A stretch of DNA of 5,644 nucleotides from Syntrophomonadaceae bacterium (GTDB taxonomy: Bacteria; Bacillota_D; Dethiobacteria; DTU022), in the NCBI GenBank assembly GCA_003562605.1, contig PWUG01000304.1, forward strand, positions 1 through 5,644. The letters are read 5' to 3'. The position numbers and the translations under genes are program-made. Shown in pieces: positions 1-5,068 of the stretch; positions within the stretch are counted from its first letter, which is position 1, and every line of letters starts with the position of its first letter. The notes beneath the pieces were generated by a model, which did no database searches, was not told the origin of the DNA, and saw only the letters and a program-made list of their open reading frames with translations.

Positions 1-813
1 AACTGCTTCCCCGTGCAGGTAATACCGGTAAGCGGTGGCCGCTTCGAGAGCGTGCCCGACAGTATGCCCGAAGTTAAGGATCCTGCGGTAATCTTTTTCA
101 TATTCGTCTTCCTCGACAACCCGGGCCTTTGCCTGCAGGGATCTCTCCACCGCTTCAGCAAGCAATAAGCTGTCACCATCCAGTAACTGATCTAAATTCT
201 TTTCCAGCAGTCTGAAAAATGAGCTGCTTTCAATTATGCCGTACTTGATTACCTCGGCCAAACCTGCCCGCAGCTGCCGTTTCGGCAGGGTTTTGAGAAC
301 CGGTGGGTCGATCAGGACAAGTCGTGGCGGGTAAATAGCTCCAATTATATTTTTCCCGCGGGGGTGGTTAACGGCAACTTTACCACCGACGCTGCTGTCA
401 ACCTGGGCTAACAACGAAGTGGGGACCATGACCAGGGGTACTCCACGCATAAAAGTCGCTGCAGCAAAACCAGCCAGATCACCGACTACCCCACCGCCAA
501 GGGCAATTATTGGTGAATTACGATCAAGGCCTGTTTCAACTGCGGCATCGAACAAACGGGAAGCAGTATTTAAGGTTTTAGATCTTTCACCCGGTTTAAT
601 TAAAAATGTGCCGACATGCCACATCTCTTTTTTTAACGATTTTAATGCTTCATCACCGTAAAGGGAAAATACTTTTGTATCGCTGACCAGCAGTGTTTTA
701 GTTGATGGAAAGAGGAGACGCAAAGACTTGCCAAGGTTAGCCAATACACCTTCTTCGATCAGCACCCTGTAAGTAAAGCCGGTTGATTTAACTGTGATTT
801 CCCGTCGTGCCAT
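1..813 (-). CDS. aroB: 3-dehydroquinate synthase, 3' end cut by the window edge
   Basis: The enzyme converts DAHP to 3-dehydroquinate, the second step of the shikimate pathway, in the cytoplasm using NAD+ and a divalent metal. I translated the 271 codons from ATG at 813 to the window edge without a stop. Family motifs appear in order: LGGGVVGDLAGFAAATFMRG (NAD-binding loop, about residues 105-124), PTSLLAQVDSSVGGKVAVN (131-149), GKNIIGA (153-159), LAEVIKYG (185-192) and NFGHTVGHALEA (247-258). The three expected metal ligands are Glu187, His250 and His267 (in LHGEAV). The family is usually about 350-360 residues, so roughly 80-90 C-terminal residues lie beyond position 1. The start has a GGAGGG Shine-Dalgarno just upstream and only 12 bases separate it from the aroC stop, so the two are very likely co-transcribed. 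Nothing in the visible part suggests damage. Confidence 0.97.
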   Translation of the reverse strand, partial: MARREITVKSTGFTYRVLIEEGVLANLGKSLRLLFPSTKTLLVSDTKVFSLYGDEALKSLKKEMWHVGTFLIKPGERSKTLNTASRLFDAAVETGLDRNSPIIALGGGVVGDLAGFAAATFMRGVPLVMVPTSLLAQVDSSVGGKVAVNHPRGKNIIGAIYPPRLVLIDPPVLKTLPKRQLRAGLAEVIKYGIIESSSFFRLLEKNLDQLLDGDSLLLAEAVERSLQAKARVVEEDEYEKDYRRILNFGHTVGHALEAATAYRYYLHGEAV

Positions 814-825
814 AAAACCCTCCTC

Positions 826-1989
826 TTACCTCAAACGCCTGTTTACCTGTACCATATAGAATTGGTAGGCGGCTTCGACTTCTTCAATATAGTCTCCTGC
901 AAATTTTTCCCGAAAAGCGGTTGCCAGTTCCCAGGCAGCAGCTGCTTCTGCAACTACGGCAGCAGCGGGGACAGCGCAGACATCGGATCTTTCAGTGGCT
1001 CCAAATGAGGCCTGTCCCGTTTTCCAGTCAACGCTGGGCAGGGGATTAGTTAAAGTCGGGATCGGTTTCATTGCCGCTCTGAGGACCAGCGGCTGACCGT
1101 TTGTAATTCCACCCTCCAGGCCTCCTGCCCGGTTTGATGGGCGGATAACGCCGGTATCTATTCCCCGAATAATTGGATCATGTAATTGTGAACCGCGCAG
1201 CTCAGCGCTTCTAAAACCGGCCCCGACTTCGACGCCTTTGATCCCCTGGATACTTGCAATGATCCCGGCAAGGCGTCCGTCAAGACGGAGATCCCAGTGC
1301 ACATGGCTGCCCAAACCCGGAGGCAAGCCGGTGACTACTATCTCCATAATTCCGCCCAGGGTATCCCCGTCATTTTTAGCTTTCTCGACCTCTTTCCGCA
1401 TCGCCTCTTCCGCCCCGGGGTCAGCACAGCGCAAAGGGGAATTTTCGATTTGATCAAAGAGGTTGGGAAGTTCGCTGCTATCGACAGCGGTTTCAACCGA
1501 TCCAATACGGACAATATGGCTGTAAAACCGGACCCCGAATTTCTCAAGTAAAATGCGGCCAACGCTGCCTACTGCTACCCTCATGGCTGTTTCCCGGGCA
1601 CTGGAGCGCTCTAAGATCAGCCTCAGATCTTCATGGTTGTATTTCAGGCCGCCGGCGAGATCGGCATGGCCGGGACGCGGCCGGGTCAGTGAAACTGCAT
1701 CCTGCGGTTCCGTCCCTTCCGGTGCCATTATTTCCTGCCAGTTCTCCCAATCACGGTTTCTGATCTGAAGGGTTAACGGGCTGCCTATAGTACGGTTAAA
1801 ACGCAGTCCTGAAAGAATTTCAACCTGATCTTTTTCGAGGGCCATCCTGGCACCCCGGCCGTAACCAAGCTGACGGCGCTCTAAATGCCTATCGATGTCG
1901 GATTTCCTGAGTTCAAGGCCTGCCGGTAAACCATCGATTATGCCGGTTAAATAAGGCCCGTGCGATTCACCGCCGGATAAGTAACGCAT
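826..1989 (-). CDS. aroC: Chorismate synthase
   Basis: This enzyme makes chorismate from 5-enolpyruvylshikimate-3-phosphate by anti-1,4 elimination. It uses reduced FMN and is the last step of the shikimate pathway. The 387-residue length is normal for the family. The N-terminus has GGESHG (residues 6-11, His10) and RRQLGYGRGARM (38-49). RPRPGHADLAG (103-113) holds the second conserved histidine, His108. ERSSARETAMRVAVGSV (127-143) and ERSDVCAVPAAAVVAEA (333-349, with Arg334 and Asp336) match the family signatures. The ATG at 1989 has GGAGGG at 2003-1998, 8 bases upstream. The gene lies 20 bases after ogt and 12 bases before aroB. Chorismate synthase followed by 3-dehydroquinate synthase is the arrangement known from Bacillus subtilis, where the genes are called aroF and aroB. 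No flavin reductase gene is visible here. Other reading frames within this gene appear to be shadows. Confidence 0.98.
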   Translation of the reverse strand: MRYLSGGESHGPYLTGIIDGLPAGLELRKSDIDRHLERRQLGYGRGARMALEKDQVEILSGLRFNRTIGSPLTLQIRNRDWENWQEIMAPEGTEPQDAVSLTRPRPGHADLAGGLKYNHEDLRLILERSSARETAMRVAVGSVGRILLEKFGVRFYSHIVRIGSVETAVDSSELPNLFDQIENSPLRCADPGAEEAMRKEVEKAKNDGDTLGGIMEIVVTGLPPGLGSHVHWDLRLDGRLAGIIASIQGIKGVEVGAGFRSAELRGSQLHDPIIRGIDTGVIRPSNRAGGLEGGITNGQPLVLRAAMKPIPTLTNPLPSVDWKTGQASFGATERSDVCAVPAAAVVAEAAAAWELATAFREKFAGDYIEEVEAAYQFYMVQVNRRLR

Positions 1990-2009
1990 TATAACGACCC
2001 TCCATTTTG

Positions 2010-2486
2010 TTAAATTAGGACGCCCTCCAGTTCAAGGAGCATCTGTTTCCAACCGGGGGGGCCGCTGAAACCGCCGATCTTTTTATTACTGCCTATAACC
2101 CGGTGACAGGGTACCAATATAGGGTGGCGGTTAGCTTTTAGGGCCTGTCCTGCCGCACGCCAGGCCAGTGGAGATCCGGCGCGTTCGGCTGCTTCCCTGT
2201 AAGTACAGACCTGCCCATGTGGAATACGGCTAACTTCACCAAGCAGCCTGTCCGTAAAAGGACGGTAACCGCAGCGATCAAGCGGGTAATCTGTCCAGTC
2301 AACTATATCCCCTGCCAGGTAACGTTTGAGGTCAGCAGCGAACCCGGGCCAGGGCAGGCTGCACAGAGGATACTCCTGATCTGATCCTGAACCGGGAAAA
2401 TATATTTCATAAATACCTTTACTGCTGAAACGAATCAAAAAAACGCCTTTTGGCGTATCGATCCAATCCTGGTGGAGCTCCGTCAA
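2010..2486 (-). CDS. ogt: Methylated-DNA--protein-cysteine methyltransferase (O6-alkylguanine-DNA alkyltransferase)
   Basis: This is a suicide DNA repair protein that moves alkyl groups from O6-alkylguanine (and O4-alkylthymine) to its own cysteine. The 158-residue product is at the compact end of the single-domain Ogt/AGT family. The active site PCHRVIG is at 126-132, with acceptor Cys127. VCTYREAA (93-100) carries the conserved tyrosine (Tyr96), and Arg110 in WRAAGQAL fits the base-flipping arginine finger. Asn119 precedes the active-site strand, and GGFSG (138-142) and Glu154 match the family C-terminus. There is no Ada-type metal-binding or AraC domain, so this is not a full Ada regulator. 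The start is TTG at 2486-2484, chosen because AAGGAGGG (2500-2493) sits 6 bases upstream. It is 15 bases after the histidinol-phosphatase stop and 20 bases before aroC. A repair gene between histidine and aromatic genes is functionally out of place but apparently in the same transcript. The choice between ogt, MGMT and adaB as the name is conventional. Confidence 0.95.
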   Translation of the reverse strand: MTELHQDWIDTPKGVFLIRFSSKGIYEIYFPGSGSDQEYPLCSLPWPGFAADLKRYLAGDIVDWTDYPLDRCGYRPFTDRLLGEVSRIPHGQVCTYREAAERAGSPLAWRAAGQALKANRHPILVPCHRVIGSNKKIGGFSGPPGWKQMLLELEGVLI

Positions 2487-2490
2487 CGAA

Positions 2491-2500
2491 AGCCCTCCTT
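2491..2500 (-). promoter_or_regulatory. Strong ribosome binding site supporting the TTG start of ogt
   Basis: On the minus strand this reads AAGGAGGGCT. Its AAGGAGG core is 6-7 bases from the TTG at 2486-2484. The first ATG-encoded methionine in that frame lies near the C-terminus (residue 149), after the active-site cysteine, so TTG is the only start that yields a complete protein. Confidence 0.85.
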
Positions 2501-2501
2501 T

Positions 2502-3302
2502 TTAATATAAAGATAAGCTGGATTTAACCCGCTTTTCGAAAACTGTGAGTTCGCGGTAGCCGGCATCTTTAAGCAGTTCAACAGCTTCCTCAAAATATCG
2601 CCCGACCTGCTGCGGTCCGTGAGCATCGGACCCCAGGGTTACTGAAACCCCTTCTTCAAAGCATTTTTCGAGAAGGAGCTTCTCCGGATAGAATTCTCTT
2701 ACCGGTGCATCCCGCCCGGCAGTATTAAGCTCAACACATGTATCTGTTTGCTTCAGTATGCGGGCAGTTTGAGCCCAAAGCGGCTCCAGATCAATAGTGG
2801 GTCTGTAGCCAAATTTTTTGATTACATCAATATGGCCTATAATATCTACAAGCCCGCTGCGGCAAAGATCCCAGACCAGTTCAAAGTAAGTCTGGTAAAG
2901 ACGGTTTAAATCACGCTCTTTATAAGTGTCTGCATAAACAGGATGTGTAAAATCCCAATCTCCCATAAAATGGATTGAACCGATAATAAAATCAAAACAA
3001 TAATGTTCGAGCAGTTTGCGTAATTTTTCTTCAGTACCGGGCAAATAGTCTATCTCAATACCCAGCTTAATCTCAACCTTGTTACTCTCTAATTTCAGGT
3101 TTTCTACCTGCCGGATATATTCATCCAGCTCTCCGGGATTCATCGTAACCTGGACACGCGGATTATAGTCAAGCAGCCCCAGGGGAAAGTGATCGGCAAA
3201 ACCGATTTCCCTGATATTTTTTAGTTCTGCTTCAGCCAGGTATTCAGCCATGGTTCCAACGGCATGGCAGCACCGGGAGGTGTGCAGATGATAATCAACC
3301 AT
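2502..3302 (-). CDS. hisJ: Histidinol-phosphatase, PHP family (HisJ/HisK type)
   Basis: The enzyme hydrolyses L-histidinol phosphate to histidinol, the step just before HisD. It belongs to the metal-dependent PHP family found in many Firmicutes, not the HAD family fused to HisB in enterobacteria. From ATG at 3302 the product is 266 residues, typical of the family. PHP motifs in order are DYHLHT (3-8, His5 and His7), HAVGT (13-17), FADHFP (35-40), GIEIDY (81-86, Glu83), GSIHF (108-112, His111), GHIDV (156-160, His157), ELNTAG (191-196) and LGSDAHGP (223-230, Asp226 and His228). These supply the expected metal ligands. A longer start at TTG 3323 is possible but lies upstream of the AGGAGG at 3314-3309, which places the ribosome at ATG 3302. 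The gene overlaps the end of hisI by 8 bases in another frame, suggesting translational coupling. Histidinol-phosphatase is favoured over other PHP phosphoesterases because of the his context and the full motif set. Confidence 0.94.
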   Translation of the reverse strand: MVDYHLHTSRCCHAVGTMAEYLAEAELKNIREIGFADHFPLGLLDYNPRVQVTMNPGELDEYIRQVENLKLESNKVEIKLGIEIDYLPGTEEKLRKLLEHYCFDFIIGSIHFMGDWDFTHPVYADTYKERDLNRLYQTYFELVWDLCRSGLVDIIGHIDVIKKFGYRPTIDLEPLWAQTARILKQTDTCVELNTAGRDAPVREFYPEKLLLEKCFEEGVSVTLGSDAHGPQQVGRYFEEAVELLKDAGYRELTVFEKRVKSSLSLY

Positions 3303-3684
3303 TTTTTTCCTCCTGCAGCTCAAAACCGGCCAGGGTATTAAAAAAACATGAATAGCGGCCGGTATGGCATGCCAGCCCAGGGCCGAGGGGAATAACCTTC
3401 ACCAGCAGTGTATCGGCATCACAGTCGGCATAAATTGACCTTACCTCGAAAAAGTTCCCTGATGTTTCTCCTTTAACCCAGTATTCCTGGCGGCTGCGGC
3501 TCCAAAAACAGACTCTTTCTTCTTTTATAGTCCGTTTAACCGCCTCTTCGTTCATATAACCGACCATCAGGACCGCATTATTCCTATAATCCTGAATAAC
3601 GGCAGGAACGAGGCCATTTTGATCATATTTTAGCTTTTCTGTTTCCAGGGGGGGCAATTTCTGATTTTTTATTATATCTTTCAT
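3295..3684 (-). CDS. hisI: Phosphoribosyl-AMP cyclohydrolase, single-domain HisI
   Basis: HisI opens the adenine ring of phosphoribosyl-AMP to give ProFAR, the third step of histidine synthesis. It works as a zinc enzyme with a magnesium site. The 129 residues cover only the cyclohydrolase domain. Motifs seen are VLMVGYMNEEA (38-48), FWSRSRQEYWVKGETSG (60-76), DCDAD (87-91: Cys88 as zinc ligand, Asp87, Asp89 and Asp91 for magnesium), ACHTG (105-109, Cys106) and YSCFF (111-115, Cys113). There is no C-terminal HisE (phosphoribosyl-ATP pyrophosphatase) domain and no separate hisE follows, so that activity must be encoded elsewhere. ATG at 3684 has TTGGAGGA upstream with the GGAGG core 7 bases away. 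It follows hisA after 63 bases, the longest gap in the window, and its last 8 bases overlap the histidinol-phosphatase gene. Confidence 0.96.
   Translation of the reverse strand: MKDIIKNQKLPPLETEKLKYDQNGLVPAVIQDYRNNAVLMVGYMNEEAVKRTIKEERVCFWSRSRQEYWVKGETSGNFFEVRSIYADCDADTLLVKVIPLGPGLACHTGRYSCFFNTLAGFELQEEKNG
3309..3314 (-). promoter_or_regulatory. Ribosome binding site that fixes the hisJ start at 3302
   Basis: The minus strand reads AGGAGG followed by six A residues and then ATG at 3302-3300. In the longer TTG-initiated reading (from 3323) the same bases would be codons for Arg-Arg, so the extra seven residues are probably untranslated. The site lies inside the 3' end of hisI. Confidence 0.88.
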
Positions 3685-3747
3685 ACTCTGTCCTCCAAAT
3701 CATCGCAGCCGATTATTATGGATCCCGAATTCTGACACCCCGGTATT
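3685..3747 (-). other. 63-base hisA-hisI gap, position where hisF would be expected
   Basis: This is the longest gap between genes here. It carries the hisI Shine-Dalgarno near its end and no promoter or terminator that I can recognise. Directly after the hisA stop, and in the same frame, are 15 more sense codons ending in TGA at 3702-3700. They end in EFGIHNNRLR, which loosely resembles the G-[IV]-x-V-R end of HisF. This could be a deletion scar of hisF, or it could be chance. Confidence 0.4.
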
Positions 3748-3761
3748 TTAATTAAATACCG
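3741..3761. repeat. Inverted repeat spanning the hisA stop codon
   Basis: CGGTATTT at 3741-3748 pairs perfectly with AAATACCG at 3754-3761, leaving a 5-base centre. The transcript could fold an 8-bp stem with only three G-C pairs, and no U-run follows it on the coding strand. It is therefore not a convincing intrinsic terminator. At most it is a weak hairpin that could affect RNA processing or stability between hisA and hisI. Confidence 0.45.
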
Positions 3762-4467
3762 CCATGGCATCAGGCAATGTCAGCTGGTTCGAATATAAGG
3801 CTTTTCCGATTATCACACCATTAACCCGGCTGCTGTATGGTTTTAGAGAAACAAGATCTTCTATCGAGGATATGCCACCCGACATAATTACCTGCAAAGA
3901 TGTGTTTTGTAAAAGATCTTCAAGACCGGCCAGATCCGGCCCCTGCATGGTTCCATCTTTTTGAATATCGGTGTAGATGATTTCTTTAATACCCCACTGC
4001 TCGATACGTAAAGCCAGCTCGATAGTTTTGATTACAGAAGATTCAGTCCAGCCTTTAATGGCAACCATACCGTTACGGGCATCGATACCGACCATTATTC
4101 TTTCACCAAATTCATCCACAATTTTTTGGGCCAGTTCAGGCTGCTCTATGGCAATTGTTCCCAGGATTACTCTTGACACACCCGCAGAGATGGCTTTTTC
4201 AACCGCTTCTCCGGATCTTATTCCGCCGCCCAGCTGCAGGGGTATGTGCACTTCCTCACCGATGGAACAGATAACCTTCGCATTTTTGGAATGACCGGTA
4301 AAAGCCCCGTCAAGATCGACCAGGTGAAGCATTTTTGCACCCAGCTGCTCCCACTGGCGGGCAACCTCGACAGGATTGTTTCCGTAGACAGTTTCCCGCT
4401 CAGGGTCACCCTGGTAAAGACGGACACAGCGGCCACGGTGTAAATCAATGGCTGGTATAACCAGCAA
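3748..4467 (-). CDS. hisA: ProFAR isomerase (1-(5-phosphoribosyl)-5-[(5-phosphoribosylamino)methylideneamino]imidazole-4-carboxamide isomerase)
   Basis: HisA is a TIM-barrel enzyme that isomerises ProFAR to PRFAR, the fourth step of histidine synthesis. With the TTG start at 4467 the protein is 239 residues, typical of the family. It begins MLVIPAIDL and places the first catalytic aspartate at position 8, as in characterised HisA. The second catalytic aspartate is Asp129 in GIDARNG. Other motifs are CVRLYQGD (14-21), HLVDLDGA (48-55), LQLGGGIRS (77-85), TDIQKDGTMQGP (166-177), SGGISS (196-201) and IIGKALY (219-225). A GTG at 4476 in the same frame would add three residues, but it overlaps the GAGGTGA ribosome site at 4479-4473 that points to TTG. 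The gene comes 10 bases after the hisB stop. In the usual order hisH would precede and hisF would follow, and both are missing. The sequence looks like HisA and not the paralogous HisF, because it has the LVIPAID start and GGGIRS. Confidence 0.96.
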   Translation of the reverse strand: MLVIPAIDLHRGRCVRLYQGDPERETVYGNNPVEVARQWEQLGAKMLHLVDLDGAFTGHSKNAKVICSIGEEVHIPLQLGGGIRSGEAVEKAISAGVSRVILGTIAIEQPELAQKIVDEFGERIMVGIDARNGMVAIKGWTESSVIKTIELALRIEQWGIKEIIYTDIQKDGTMQGPDLAGLEDLLQNTSLQVIMSGGISSIEDLVSLKPYSSRVNGVIIGKALYSNQLTLPDAMAVFN

Positions 4468-4472
4468 ATTAC

Positions 4473-4479
4473 TCACCTC
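4473..4479 (-). promoter_or_regulatory. Ribosome binding site supporting a TTG start for hisA
   Basis: The minus strand reads GAGGTGA, a seven-base match to the consensus AAGGAGGTGAT. It is 5 bases before TTG at 4467-4465. It overlaps the hisB stop codon (TGA at 4480-4478) and the alternative GTG at 4476, so terminating and initiating ribosomes meet here, consistent with coupled translation of hisB and hisA. Confidence 0.75.
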
Positions 4480-5068
4480 ATTCTAACTTTCCCTTGGTCG
4501 AAAGAATGCCATCGTAGTCTTCCATTATGGAAGATGCTTCGTTCAATGCCCTGCCGGCGGCTTTGTAAGAAGCTTCAATAATGTGATGCTTGTTCTGGCC
4601 GTGATTCATATCCAGGTGCAGGTTCAAGCGTGCTTCATTAACGAAAGCCTGCCAGAATTCCCGGAACAACTCCGGATCCATCGTTCCCACCAGTCCGGGT
4701 GAAAGCAAAAAGTTATAATGCAGCCAGGGCCGCCCGGAAAGATCGACGGCTGCAGTGACCAGCGCTTCGTCCATCGGTACAGCGCTAAAACCGTATCGCC
4801 TGATCCCCTCTTTATTACTTAAAGCTTCGCGCCAGGCCCGGCCAAGACATATACCTATATCTTCAACCAGGTGATGGAAATCGACTTCAATATCGCCTTC
4901 AGCCCTTAAAGTCAGGTCAAAAAACCCGTGGCGGCACCACAGGGTAAGCATATGTTCAAAAAATGGTAGGCCGGTTTTCAGATCTGCCTGGCCGGTGCCG
5001 TCCAGCTTTAGATCAAGGACAACAGCAGTTTCGGCAGTTTTACGTTCGACTTTTGCCTGACGGTTCAT
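4478..5068 (-). CDS. hisB: Imidazoleglycerol-phosphate dehydratase, monofunctional
   Basis: HisB dehydrates imidazole glycerol phosphate to imidazole acetol phosphate, the sixth step of the pathway, using manganese. The 196-residue length fits the monofunctional bacterial enzyme. There is no N-terminal HAD phosphatase domain, consistent with the separate PHP phosphatase downstream. Motifs are GLPFFEHML (33-41, His39), RHGFFDL (46-52, His47), DFHHLVEDIGICLG (63-76, His65, His66, Glu69), MDEAL (99-103), NLHLDMNHGQNKHHIIEA (149-166, His161, His162, Glu165) and LSTKGKL (189-195). These supply the two metal sites. ATG at 5068 has AAGGAGG at 5082-5076, 7 bases upstream, lying inside the hisD reading frame. 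The hisD end overlaps hisB by 29 bases in a different frame. The substrate must come from an IGP synthase (HisH/HisF) that is not encoded in this window. Confidence 0.97.
   Translation of the reverse strand: MNRQAKVERKTAETAVVLDLKLDGTGQADLKTGLPFFEHMLTLWCRHGFFDLTLRAEGDIEVDFHHLVEDIGICLGRAWREALSNKEGIRRYGFSAVPMDEALVTAAVDLSGRPWLHYNFLLSPGLVGTMDPELFREFWQAFVNEARLNLHLDMNHGQNKHHIIEASYKAAGRALNEASSIMEDYDGILSTKGKLE
5040..5068 (-). other. 29-base out-of-frame overlap of hisD and hisB
   Basis: The last nine hisD codons and its stop lie over the first codons of hisB, with hisB shifted one base downstream relative to the hisD frame. The hisB AAGGAGG is itself read as part of hisD (Ile-Arg-Arg). Ribosomes finishing hisD must pass through the hisB start, so the two are probably translationally coupled. 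Confidence 0.85.

Noticed and set aside
419..661. Plus-strand open frame of 80 codons
   Set aside because: It lies wholly antisense to aroB, whose full set of motifs is on the minus strand. Its low-complexity composition, rich in Ala, Pro, Arg and Ser, is typical of an antisense shadow.
1238..1768. Several plus-strand and one minus-strand open frames inside aroC
   Set aside because: They overlap a full-length, motif-complete chorismate synthase and have no recognisable domain. They are best explained as shadow frames.
3720..3732. Adjacent BamHI (GGATCC) and EcoRI (GAATTC) sites in the hisA-hisI gap, suggestive of a cloning linker
   Set aside because: Both hexamers also occur singly elsewhere in the window, for example in aroB, hisB and hisJ. 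No longer vector-like sequence surrounds them, so coincidence is the simpler explanation.
3764..4448. Open frames on both strands inside hisA (3764-3964, 3977-4294, 4246-4443 plus; 4218-4448 minus)
   Set aside because: All sit within the intact hisA gene and encode no recognisable protein motif. They look like by-products of hisA codon use.
3748..4467. Possibility that this gene is hisF or a fused HisA/HisF replacing the missing hisF
   Set aside because: The product is a single TIM barrel of normal HisA length with HisA-type motifs. There is no room for a second barrel, and nothing in the sequence shows IGP synthase function.
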